From Actinacidiphila cocklensis (GTDB taxonomy: Bacteria > Actinomycetota > Actinomycetes > Streptomycetales > Streptomycetaceae), in contig NZ_CAJSLV010000092.1 in assembly GCF_907177275.1 (NCBI RefSeq), positions 124,001 to 188,000 on the forward strand: 64,000 bases of DNA, written 5' to 3'. The notes under the pieces were generated by a model that ran no database searches, was not told the origin of the DNA, and saw nothing but the letters and a program-made list of their open reading frames with translations. Both the position numbers and the translations under genes were made by a program. Below, one piece after another: positions 49,842 to 57,546 of this stretch (within the stretch, counting starts at the first letter, position 1; every line of letters begins with the position of its first letter).

Positions 49842-51998
49842 CTAGGTCGCGGCGAGCAGGATCGTGCCTGTGACCATGCCGCGGACCGCGTGCAGGTCGA
49901 CCGTGGTGGTGTCGGCGAACAGGGCGCGGATGCCCTCGGCGTCCAGCCGGGCCAAGGCCGCGGAGAGCGGCACGGCGGGCTGCTCGAAGGACCATTCGGC
50001 CTTGGCGTCGCCCTCGGCCAGCGCCCGCGGGTCGAAGTCCGCCACGAGCGGGTCGCCGGGGTCCATGGGCGCGCCCTCGTAGTGGCGGCCGGCCGCGAGG
50101 CCGACGGCGTCGAGCACGGCCTCGCGTACGGCGCTGCGCACCGACAACGCCGAACCCGTCGCCCAGTCGACCGCGCCGTCGTCGCCCTCGACCACCGCGA
50201 GGACCGCGAAGCAGGGCGCGGCGCCGGGCAGCGCGTACACCCGCGCAACGCGGTCGATGTGCCGCAGGCCGCCCAGCGTGAACGCCACCTCCTCGTCGCC
50301 GGCCAGCCACTCCTCGGCCAGCCGCAGGGCCGGGGCGTCACCGCGTATGGCGCGGGCGAGCCCGCGGTGCGCCAGCGCCGAGCCCAGTCCGCGCTCCTGG
50401 ACGTCCTCGGCGGTCCAGCCGGCCGCCGCTCCCGCGGGGCTCGGCTCGAACACCAGCCCGGCGTTGGCCGGTGAGAGCGGGTGGACGGCCGCGGCGGGCA
50501 CCAGCCACCTGCTCGCGTCGTGCAGCGACACGGCGGGCAGCGCGCCGCCCGCCGGTCCCGCCCCGGTCGCGGGCAGGCCGCTGAACAGCGTCAGCCGCTC
50601 GGCGGGCACCACCGCGGCGTGCGGCAGGGACGCCTGGTCCGGTGCTCCCACCGGACCGAGGCGGCCGACGTAGCAGGACACCGCCGCCCGCACCGCACGG
50701 GTGCGGGCGACCAGCGCCGTGTCGATGTCGAACGCGGCGATCTCGCGGGTACCGTCGGTCAGGGAACCGGCAGGACCCAGCCTGACCCGGCCGGTCTTGA
50801 GCGGTATCTGCCGGATCGACTCGTCGGTCCATCCGGACAGCACGCCGAGTTCCGGCGAGACCAGAACGGCCGCGCGGCCGTAGGCATCGCTGTCGTCCTC
50901 GGGCGGGATCCGGACCTCGTCGGACGCGACCCGCCCGTGCCGCGTCGGACATCCCGGATGGGGCAGCACCCGTTCGCGCTGCGACTCCAGCGTGGTGTGA
51001 TCCTGGATCACGGCGTGCCGCTCGTCGTCGGCCTGCAACTGACCGGTGCGCAGCCGGAAGACCTCGAACGCCACCGCGTTGCCGATCATGGACTGCGCCA
51101 CCGCGCCGCCGCCGGTGGCCCCGGCGCCGGTCTCGCCGACCGCCAGCGCGCGCCAGAAGTCCGCGCTGAGCCGCGGATCGGAGGTGGCGGACAGCCGCAG
51201 CTGTGCGCACACCCAGCACGGCTGCTCGGCGGGGCCGGAGATCGGGCCCAGCACCATCCGGGTCGGGTCGGCCACTACCGGCACCAGCCGCGGACCGTCC
51301 GCAACGCCGTGCAGCCGTCTGGTCAGCTTGAGCAGCGCGCGGGTGTCCGGGCCTTCGGCCGCGCACACCACGACGTCGAAGTCCGTCAGGTCCTGGGGCG
51401 TGGAGGGCAGGACCACGACCCGCGCCGGTGTGCCGGCGTCCGTCAGGCGAGTCGCCTCCGGGGCTAACTCTCGTCCCCACGCGGCGTCGTCCAGCGACAC
51501 CTCGGCGAGCCCGTTGCGCAGCAGACCGCGTACGGCTGCTGCCGCGACGCCTCCGGGCGGGCCGCTGACCAGGACCCGGGAGGAGCGGAACCGGGCGAAG
51601 AGCTCCTGGGGCGTGTGCTGGTCCGCGTGCATGAAATGCTCGATGAAGTTGATCTGCGGCGAGTACGCCTCCAGCACGGCGGAGGGCAGCACGCGCACAT
51701 CCGGGGTGGGGACGGCGCGGGCGAAACCCCTGCTGAGCAGGGTGCGCATCAATCCGACCGCGGTTGTGCGACGACTGTCGTCCAGACCTTCGCACAGTTC
51801 GGCCACCGTCGACTCGCCGGTCATCCGGGGGCCGAGGACCGACATCCACTCATAGGCACCAGGGCCCCTGAGGACGCATGAATTCTCGGAACTTCTGAGG
51901 TAAATCCCGGTGTCGACGCGAAGGAACACCACGTCGTTGCGCAGACGGGGCCTGAGATCCATCAAGGACGTATTCGGGGGTGCATTGCCGATTTGCAT
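49842..51998 (-). CDS. E1-like/Ocin-ThiF TOMM leader-peptide-binding protein
   Basis: 718 residues from ATG at 51998, with GAGGGG six bases upstream. The N-terminal 100 residues suit the winged-helix leader-binding (RRE) domain. An E1-like nucleotide-fold region follows (RVLVSGPPGGVAAAAVRGLL, then VVVCAAEGPDTR at about 209-220) with the zinc pair CWVC at 261-264; the partner Cys is probably in HPGCPTRHG. The C-terminal half resembles the SagB-/docking-like domain found in Ocin-ThiF proteins. The ATP-binding Gly motif is degenerate, as in non-catalytic E1-like partners. It presents the precursor leader to YcaO. It is probably the first gene of the operon. Confidence 0.87.
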   Translation of the reverse strand: MQIGNAPPNTSLMDLRPRLRNDVVFLRVDTGIYLRSSENSCVLRGPGAYEWMSVLGPRMTGESTVAELCEGLDDSRRTTAVGLMRTLLSRGFARAVPTPDVRVLPSAVLEAYSPQINFIEHFMHADQHTPQELFARFRSSRVLVSGPPGGVAAAAVRGLLRNGLAEVSLDDAAWGRELAPEATRLTDAGTPARVVVLPSTPQDLTDFDVVVCAAEGPDTRALLKLTRRLHGVADGPRLVPVVADPTRMVLGPISGPAEQPCWVCAQLRLSATSDPRLSADFWRALAVGETGAGATGGGAVAQSMIGNAVAFEVFRLRTGQLQADDERHAVIQDHTTLESQRERVLPHPGCPTRHGRVASDEVRIPPEDDSDAYGRAAVLVSPELGVLSGWTDESIRQIPLKTGRVRLGPAGSLTDGTREIAAFDIDTALVARTRAVRAAVSCYVGRLGPVGAPDQASLPHAAVVPAERLTLFSGLPATGAGPAGGALPAVSLHDASRWLVPAAAVHPLSPANAGLVFEPSPAGAAAGWTAEDVQERGLGSALAHRGLARAIRGDAPALRLAEEWLAGDEEVAFTLGGLRHIDRVARVYALPGAAPCFAVLAVVEGDDGAVDWATGSALSVRSAVREAVLDAVGLAAGRHYEGAPMDPGDPLVADFDPRALAEGDAKAEWSFEQPAVPLSAALARLDAEGIRALFADTTTVDLHAVRGMVTGTILLAAT

Positions 51999-52090
51999 AT
52001 CGTCCCCTCGCAGGATGGTACGCCAAACGCGGCCTTGGGAGATCTACCCGCGTCCACCAGGCGTGGAGTGTGACGGTGACGGCAGGGCTG

Positions 52091-52144
52091 TGTCAACAGG
52101 GCGCACTAATTCCATCAAAAGGGACGAGTCGACCACTTTTTGAT
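52091..52144 (-). promoter_or_regulatory. Candidate promoter and upstream dyad of the RiPP operon
   Basis: On the minus strand TTGACA (plus-strand TGTCAA at 52091-52096) lies about 95 bp before the E1-like gene, with CACACT 18 bp further on as a weak -10. Just upstream of the -35 are AT-rich arms ATCAAAA (52114-52120) and TTTTGAT (52138-52144), a 7-bp perfect dyad with 17-nt spacer that could bind an activator. Confidence 0.45.
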
Positions 52145-52985
52145 CTCGGGCGCCCGCGGGGAAGCGGATCCGGTATGTCACTTCCTCCCCGGACCTGGCC
52201 CCAGTTGTATTCCGGAGTGATCCGCTCCGCTGAAACTCCGGGCGCAGTTCGCGATCTTTACCGGCCGGATCCGTGATTCCGATGATGATCGCCTGATGTT
52301 CCGTGAGAGCGAGGAAGATCGTGGCCTCGGGACGTGAAAACGGCCTTGTCGGGGTGGCGCCCAGATCGCGGGGCGCCGCCGCGGGTGATGACGCGCAGTT
52401 CAGGCTCGCTGTCCGTTCTCGGCAAGGCCGGCAGGGCCGGCAGGGCCGCTCTCGCGGTGCTCGACTTCCATGACGCGGTGGTCGCCGGGTACGAATCGGA
52501 CTCGGGCGAGTACCGGAAGGTGTGGCGGTCTGCTCGCGAAGCGCGCGGCATGTTGGTCGAGGCGATGCGTACGGTGCTGAGGCGCTCCAGAGCGCTGGCT
52601 ACGGGTGTGGGCCGGACCCGTTGCGCCGTGTCTCCAGTACGGTGGCTGCTGACCGGCTCACGGAGAGTCGGCTGGCGGCAAGTCCCAAGGGCCCGGTACG
52701 TGAGGATGCTGCAACTGGGTGTGCTTCACCCGGCATTGGGGCTCTTCAACCGGTGGGGACTCGGGGAAGCCCGGCCGCCGGCTCAGCGGGGCCTGCACAC
52801 CTTGGTCGCCTACGACATCACGGCTGCGCCTCGATCCCGCTGATCGGGCATGCGCGCAGGGAGAGGCACGCTCGTGGCGGGCGTTCTGCACGTCGTAGCA
52901 CGGTGGGTCGGGCGAGGGAGCGTGCGTTCCCGGCCCTGCGGGCGGTGGTGCTGCAACCCGCCTACCCGGCCAGGCCAGATGCGCA
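52145..52985. other. Interval without convincing genes between RiPP operon and toxin island
   Basis: About 840 bp. Frames of 95-170 codons exist on both strands, but none has a ribosome site with a recognisable domain, and composition is mixed. It may hold decayed toxin DNA. I make no gene call here. Confidence 0.45.
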
Positions 52986-53402
52986 TCACGGGCGGCCCCG
53001 TGAACTCAGAAATCTCTCTGCGGCCCGTTGGAGGTCCGGGGACAGGCCGGTCAGTTCAGGCAGTAGTTCCTCGACCTGCCGTGCGATTCCTGGGAAATCG
53101 GACCATGTGGCGGGGTCCCTCCGGACCACGGCGGACAACAGGTCGTCATCGTAGAATCCACCTTCTGCAAGTCGCGGTGCTGTTTCCTCCAGGATTTCCA
53201 GTGCCAGCGGAAGTGCCCAGGGCAGACCCACCCCCTGTCCGATGAGGCGGGCCAGGTCCCAGGGGCTCAGAGCGCCGATGGGCTGACGCCGGAGTTCATA
53301 CACGTTCCGGACCATGGCAGTTGACTCGCCGGGGGGATCCGGCCACCGATCGCTTTCGAGTGTCTCGATGGAGAGATTCCGATCAAAAGTGACCCGAGTC
53401 AC
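52986..53402 (-). CDS. Contact-dependent-growth-inhibition-type immunity protein
   Basis: 138 residues from GTG at 53402, with AAGGGATG upstream; an earlier ATG at 53468 gives a non-conserved extension. The pattern TLESDRWPDPPGESTAMVRN, VYELRRQPIGALSPWDLARL, IGQGVGLPWALPLALEILEE and EGGFYDDDLLSAVVRRDPAT matches the CdiI-type immunity family of short helical proteins. It would bind and block a toxin tip; no intact partner is adjacent, only small fragments upstream. It is the last gene of the minus-strand immunity series. Confidence 0.75.
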   Translation of the reverse strand: MTRVTFDRNLSIETLESDRWPDPPGESTAMVRNVYELRRQPIGALSPWDLARLIGQGVGLPWALPLALEILEETAPRLAEGGFYDDDLLSAVVRRDPATWSDFPGIARQVEELLPELTGLSPDLQRAAERFLSSRGRP

Positions 53403-53477
53403 CAGTGCATCCCTTCTGAAGGCATGTGCGAATTGATGCCCGTTGGATGAGATGGCGTCTCTTGGCACGGGCGTGCA

Positions 53478-53654
53478 TTAGTGTCCGATGGAGTGCAGGA
53501 ATCCCTTGAGGCGATCGAGTTCCCTCGTGACCTCCTTGTGTTTTGCGAGCAATACCTCAATGCCGCGTTCTGTGATGGTGTCTGGCGGCTGGGCGATCTC
53601 GCGCTGAAGAGTCTTGCGGATCCTGTCGCGTCCGTCCTTGGCCTGGCCCCGCAC
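53478..53654 (-). CDS. Small basic helical ORF in the immunity series
   Basis: 58 residues from GTG at 53654, with GGAG six bases upstream, to TAA at 53478. The sequence is helical and charged (RGQAKDGRDRIRKTLQREI, EVLLAKHKEVTRELDRLKGF, ending LHSIGH), with better codon use than other frames. It starts two codons after the stop of the gene at 53659. It could be a small independent gene or the end of a lost toxin tip. Family unknown. Confidence 0.4.
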   Translation of the reverse strand: MRGQAKDGRDRIRKTLQREIAQPPDTITERGIEVLLAKHKEVTRELDRLKGFLHSIGH

Positions 53655-53658
53655 GGGA

Positions 53659-53973
53659 TCACTCCACTTGCTTCGGCATCACGATCCTGCTGGCCCGCTC
53701 GCCCGGACCCGAGATCAGGCACCAGGTGCCCATGTCCAGGACGCCGTCGCCCTGTGGGCCGGCCTTGATGATGGGGGGAAATGTCACTTCGCGGGTGAGC
53801 AGGTCGAAGTCCAGGGGAAGCTCCAACTCGCACACCCAGCCGTGGGGCTGGCGCTGGAAGCCATCCCCGGCCGCAGTGAATCGGTTGCCGTTCGCGATGA
53901 GGAGTTCGACCACCGGCAGCAGGTTCTCGTAGGGGTACAGGGCATCCGGGTTCCCGGGGGCGATGTCGATCAA
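53659..53973 (-). CDS. Putative immunity protein paired with a stranded toxin tip
   Basis: 104 residues from TTG at 53973, which overlaps the stop of the upstream tip fragment (TTGA). The body reads IDIAPGNPDALYPYENLLPV, VELLIANGNRFTAAGDGF, HGWVCELELPLDFDLLTREV, TFPPIIKAGPQGDGVLDMGT and WCLISGPGERASRIVMPKQV, a compact alpha/beta domain. There is no signal or membrane segment. Coupling to a toxin-like fragment in a row of immunity genes argues for immunity, but the family was not recognised. Confidence 0.5.
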   Translation of the reverse strand: MIDIAPGNPDALYPYENLLPVVELLIANGNRFTAAGDGFQRQPHGWVCELELPLDFDLLTREVTFPPIIKAGPQGDGVLDMGTWCLISGPGERASRIVMPKQVE

Positions 53974-54170
53974 TTCTTGTCCCAGTTCTTCATGTCGGTG
54001 ACTTCCCCCGGAGACAGGGTCTGCTGCCCGTTCGGTATGAACACCTGCGGATATCCGTCGGGGGCTCGCCACGGCAGTTGATGGCGGACACCGCGGTCGA
54101 GTGATGTCGTCGGAGGCGACGTCTTGGGCGCTCGTGCGGCCAGGGCGGGGACGATGTCGGGGGCGGGTAT
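53970..54170 (-). pseudogene. Stranded C-terminal toxin tip, no start codon
   Basis: Directly after the stop of the Imm50-like gene at 54171, in the same frame, an open stretch reads PAPDIVPALAARAPKTSPPT, then a 36-residue end: RHQLPWRAPDGYPQVFIPNG and QQTLSPGEVTDMKNWDKN, then TGA. Composition and the Pro/Thr linker suit the end of a secreted toxin. There is no start and no Rhs core. The next ORF overlaps its stop as immunity genes do. Confidence 0.45.
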
Positions 54171-54578
54171 TCATTCGTGGCGTGAGGCGGAGTAGGCCCG
54201 GGTCCTCAGGACGCGGACGCGGCGGGCGTCCCAGGACGCCGAGAGACCGTCTCCACGGATCTCCGTACGAATTCCGCCGGACGCGCCCGCCGTCAGGGTC
54301 ACCGCATCCGCGTGGGAGCCGGACCAGCCGTTGATGTGCAGGTGGGCGATTCCTTCGAAGGTGAGGAAGAACTCGAAGGCGTTGAGTCCTTCTGCCGTCC
54401 ACTCCGCCGGCGGTCGTCCCGGCAGGGAGTCCAGCGCGAATCCGAGCGTCAGGCCGGTGTCGCGCTCGTCGATATGGACGGAGAAGAGGTCGAAGGACGC
54501 CAGGTCGGGCGGGCGGGTGCAGAAGGGCGCCAGGGACTCCGGGTTGTCCGTGAGCCGCAGCCAGTCAGACGCGTCCAT
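54171..54578 (-). CDS. Imm50-like immunity protein
   Basis: 135 residues from ATG at 54578, overlapping the upstream gene by 14 bp. The Imm50 pattern is seen: FDLFSVHIDERDTGLTLGFA, LDSLPGRPPAEWTAEGLNAF, EFFLTFEGIAHLHINGWSG. It is cytoplasmic and beta-rich. It is a relative of the next upstream gene (54565-55068), so the two may be duplicates that diverged against different toxin tips. Confidence 0.7.
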   Translation of the reverse strand: MDASDWLRLTDNPESLAPFCTRPPDLASFDLFSVHIDERDTGLTLGFALDSLPGRPPAEWTAEGLNAFEFFLTFEGIAHLHINGWSGSHADAVTLTAGASGGIRTEIRGDGLSASWDARRVRVLRTRAYSASRHE

Positions 54579-55068
54579 AGAAGGTCTTCTCTCCCGGGTC
54601 GGGGAGGACGCTGTATCGCATTTGGTCGACCTTCCCGACGTAGTAATGGCGGCCGTGGTCCATACCGTCGGGGGCGGCGCGGTAGGCGCTCATCTTTCCG
54701 ACGGTGAGGGAGTCGCTGCTGGAGAAGGTGAGGCGGGTGCCGTCCGCGCCGAGCAGCACGAGGACCCTCCGCTCCTCCCTGGGCTCGACGTCCAGGGACC
54801 CCGTCACCGGGGGGTTCCAGCCGCGCAGCTTGAAGTCGTCCACGGCGAGGAACTGCAGCTGGCACTGGAACGTGTCGCAGCCGTTCTGCTCCCACTCCGG
54901 GCGCGGCCGGTCCGGGAAGCCCGGAAGATCGAGTCGCAGGGTGAGTGTCGGACCGCGGCGATCGAGGTACAGGGACCTCACCTTGACGGGTTCGAGCGGC
55001 GGGGGAGACGTGTAGAAGTCAGTGAGCACCGCCAGGTTGCGGACCAGTCCGGCCCAGGCTGGGGTCAT
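54565..55068 (-). CDS. Imm50-like immunity protein
   Basis: 167 residues from the ATG at 55068, which lies inside the 3' end of the Rhs fragment gene (50-bp overlap), the expected place for its immunity partner. The pattern is VKVRSLYLDRRGPTLTLRLD, LPGFPDRPRPEWEQNGCDTF and QCQLQFLAVDDFKLRGWNPP, then a C-terminal beta segment (RRVLVLLGADGTRLTFSSSD). It probably neutralises the toxin tip of the gene at 55019-56083. Confidence 0.75.
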   Translation of the reverse strand: MTPAWAGLVRNLAVLTDFYTSPPPLEPVKVRSLYLDRRGPTLTLRLDLPGFPDRPRPEWEQNGCDTFQCQLQFLAVDDFKLRGWNPPVTGSLDVEPREERRVLVLLGADGTRLTFSSSDSLTVGKMSAYRAAPDGMDHGRHYYVGKVDQMRYSVLPDPGEKTFYGRV

Positions 55069-56083
55069 AGTAGTAATGCTCCTCGGCTCCTGGAAGTTGC
55101 CCGTTCCACGGATCGTCGAATGGCCGGACATGGACATGAGGCCGCTGGTATCCGGGTTCGCCGGGTGAGCGATGTCCCGTCCAGTGGTCCTGGAACGTGA
55201 TCAGGTCACCGGAATCCGTCAGATGGTCCTCCTCCCGGAAATAGATCGGCCGGTGGTCCGCGTCGAACAGCTGTGGGCTGCCCTGCCATTCAGGTCCAGT
55301 GGATGGTACCCAGTCCCTGACTTCCAGCGGCGCCTGACCCTCGGGCACCCCAGCGTCCCGAAGGGCGCGTGCTCGGACTTCGTCGAAGCCGGGGTCGCCG
55401 CAGGCCAGACCGAGCGGGTCGATCCACACGAGAGGATTGGCGACGTAGGGGTAGTCGTTCGGGGCGGGTGCCAGTCCCAGCGGATCGGCACTGAGGAGTT
55501 CCGTCGGCGCTCCGGCGAGATTCGTGATGATGGAATAGAATTCCTCGTCGATTTCCGCTTGGGGCGCATCGGCGGGAGACCGGTGTTCTGTCTGCGTCAG
55601 CCCGCGGTGGGATTTCGGCTCCCAGTTCCAGGTCGTCACACCGTCATCGGCGTACTGTTCGGCGATCCGGGACCCGTCCCAGGAGAAGTCGGTCCGCTGG
55701 AACACGGAGTCGTCGACGTGGACACGTCCCTTCGATATCCGGCGTCCGAACGGGTCGTATCGGTACCGCCAGTGTCCGCCGTGCGGATCGATCACCGCGG
55801 TCGGCCGATCGTCGGCCGACCAGGCGTAGTGCCACTCGCGCCTACCGCCGGAGAGGAGTTTCACCGACCGTCGGATGACACGTCCCTGCGCGTCGTAGAA
55901 GAGGTTCGTGCGTCCGGCCCGGTTGATCCTCGTACCGCTGACGGACCTGTCACCCTGCGCCTCATGGCTGTCCGGCGCGGACCACTCGGCGAACGCGAGG
56001 TTTCCGGCGCGGTCGTAGGCGTAGGTCTCGGACCAGTCCTGCGCCCGTACCGAGACGATGCGGCCGTTGAGGTCGAGTTCCAT
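55019..56083 (-). pseudogene. 5'-truncated Rhs fragment with a distinct C-terminal toxin tip
   Basis: Up to 354 residues. It begins inside RHS/YD repeats (YAYDRAGNLAF, WRYRYDPFGRRISKG), so the N-terminal secretion part is missing. Between GAPTELL and ADPLGLAP it lacks, in frame, the hallmark segment that precedes DPLGL in the full Rhs gene (FQGQYRDGETALHYN). After PLVWIDPLGLACG comes an unrelated 110-residue tip with His clusters (ITFQDHWTGHRSPGEPGY, PHVHVRPFDDPWNGQLPG, EEHYYYDP), nuclease-like in feel but not assigned. It is an orphan tip that could recombine onto an intact Rhs gene. Confidence 0.75.
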
Positions 56084-56099
56084 GAACCGGCTGCCCGCG

Positions 56100-56393
56100 G
56101 ACGAGTCCGTCGTTGTCGTCGGGCACCCGTCTGCGCGCTACCGCTCGCAGGTCCTCGCAGCGGATGGTGATCACCACGTCGGTGAGCGCGAGCTCATGGA
56201 CGCAGCCGCCGTCCCCGTCCGGAAGGATCTCGTCGAGAAGCACGGTATCGACGGGCATCCAGTCGGTGGAGTGCTCGTTGTCGATGGAGAAGTGCTTCAC
56301 GCCTGAGTAAGTAACGCGTAGCCCGCAGTCGTGCGCGATGCGGCACAACGGGAATTCAAGGGCGAGGTCGTGACAAGGGGGGGCCGGACGGCA
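56100..56393 (-). pseudogene. Immunity-gene remnant upstream of the Rhs fragment
   Basis: One frame reads HDLALEFPLCRIAHDCGLRV, TYSGVKHFSIDNEHSTDWMP, VDTVLLDEILPDGDGGCVHE and LALTDVVITIRCEDLRAVAR, clearly protein, then loses sense where the Rhs fragment begins. Only a TTG at 56348 could serve as start, and the coding sense continues upstream of it to a run of nine C/G pairs near 56380. It fits a truncated, frameshifted immunity gene. Confidence 0.5.
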
Positions 56394-56442
56394 CTCTGTT
56401 CTGCAGGTACCGCACGCTTCCCCAGGTCTCAGACCGTCAGCA

Positions 56443-56772
56443 TCATGGGCGAACGCCCAACTCCGTCAGGTAGTCGGCCTGCTCCTCGTCGAGTTGGGCA
56501 GAGAACAGCCTTCGCAGGGGTGCGAGGAGTTCGGGACGGACCAGCAGGTGTTCATCGATACGTAGGAGGGCGTGCAACTGGATCTCACGAATCGTCTCCT
56601 GATCTTCTGACGCTGCTGTCAGGGCGAGAATCCTCACCAGCAGATCCGCCTCGTCCTGGTCGAACAAGGACGACCAGTCGCTGCACGTATTGGCGCCGTA
56701 TTCGCGATCCTCAGGGGAGGCGGACACGATCTTTGTGACGAGGCCCACCAGGTCCGTCTCGCCGATGGTCAT
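56443..56772 (-). CDS. Probable immunity protein, all-helical
   Basis: 109 residues from ATG at 56772. The protein is acidic and helical (LVTKIVSASPEDREYGANTC, FDQDEADLLVRILALTAASE, EIQLHALLRIDEHLLVRPEL, LRRLFSAQLDEEQADYLTEL). No recognised domain; the HEAT-like pattern and low pI resemble small immunity proteins of Rhs islands. It stands alone between an immunity remnant and a transposase fragment. Confidence 0.55.
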   Translation of the reverse strand: MTIGETDLVGLVTKIVSASPEDREYGANTCSDWSSLFDQDEADLLVRILALTAASEDQETIREIQLHALLRIDEHLLVRPELLAPLRRLFSAQLDEEQADYLTELGVRP

Positions 56773-56807
56773 CTAGAGTCCCGGATAATTCGAGGGTCAG
56801 GGTATGT

Positions 56808-56993
56808 GTGTCGATCACCATGCGACGACGCCTGGCCTGCGACTACGAACGCGACCCCGCCCACTCCGAAACGATGATCCGCTGGGCCGTGGCCGACGTG
56901 ACACTTCGCCGGCTCACTCGCGGACGGCCCGCCACCCGCCCCGGCCCCAAACCCTACGGAGAGTCCCCTGAATTATTCTCAAACGCGCTCTGA
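56808..56993 (+). pseudogene. 3' end of an IS5-type transposase
   Basis: 61 residues from GTG: MRRRLACDYERDPAHSETMI, RWAVADVTLRRLTRG. This matches the last segment of IS5-group DDE transposases of actinomycetes (RRxxRDYERxPxHxExMIxWA). The catalytic domain is missing. No complete terminal repeat is seen. It marks past insertion within the immunity series. Confidence 0.75.
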
Positions 56994-57077
56994 GCTCGGG
57001 AATCACAGGTGCCTTCTCGGCGTCCGCGTTGGTCAGCGGCACGTGCAGGCCTACGTGCCCACTGGGGGCGTTTCTGC

Positions 57078-57122
57078 TGGTGACCGTGTCGTACCGTTGT
57101 GCGTGGTGCGGATGCGGTGCGG
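57078..57122 (+). repeat. Diverged direct repeat, copy A
   Basis: The block beginning TGGTGACCGTG and running into GTACCGTTGTGCGTGGTGCG is repeated at 62394-62448. Over the best 32 bp (57091-57122 against 62417-62448) 29 positions agree. The copies bracket the Rhs gene and its immunity gene in the same orientation. Confidence 0.7.
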
Positions 57123-57258
57123 CCGTGCGACCCGCTCAGCACCGCCAAGCTCCGCCTGATCGACAGCAGCGGCTATACGGCTTCTAAGACGTCTCTTGAC
57201 CTGAGCCCGGTGGCCGGGCGCCGGTCAGTCGACGTCTGTGCCGCGGGCAGGCGGAGGT

Positions 57259-57522
57259 TCATACGTCCGGGCAGGACGCGGTGAACTCCTCGAGCCACGC
57301 CCGGAAGTCGGCCGGGCCGTACAGAAAACTCCCGGGGCCGGTCATCGAGTCGGCGCCGCTCAACTCGTCGAGCGCGCGCCAGACGGGTTCCTGTTCCAGC
57401 AGCGGGTCGTCACCCTGCATCGTCTCCAGCGCCCAGTCGGCGATCCCGGAGACATCGGCGGTGGAATCGTTCACCAGCGATTCCAGCCTCGTCTTGATCT
57501 GGTGGGTAAGGCGATCGTCCAT
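57259..57522 (-). CDS. Immunity protein of the full-length Rhs toxin
   Basis: 87 residues from ATG at 57522, 24 bp after the Rhs stop in the same direction, the canonical immunity position. Acidic and helical: LTHQIKTRLESLVNDSTADV, SGIADWALETMQGDDPLLEQ, EPVWRALDELSGADSMTGPG, SFLYGPADFRAWLEEFTAS. No family name given. It should bind the toxin tip at the C-terminus of the adjoining Rhs protein. Confidence 0.7.
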   Translation of the reverse strand: MDDRLTHQIKTRLESLVNDSTADVSGIADWALETMQGDDPLLEQEPVWRALDELSGADSMTGPGSFLYGPADFRAWLEEFTASCPDV

Positions 57523-57546
57523 TTTCTCTCATAGCCGTGGGTGTCG

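Noticed and set aside
52334..52843. 169-codon plus-strand frame in the gap beside the RiPP operon
   Set aside because: Starts look poor, composition is Arg/Ala/Gly-rich without a domain, and overlapping frames are equally open.
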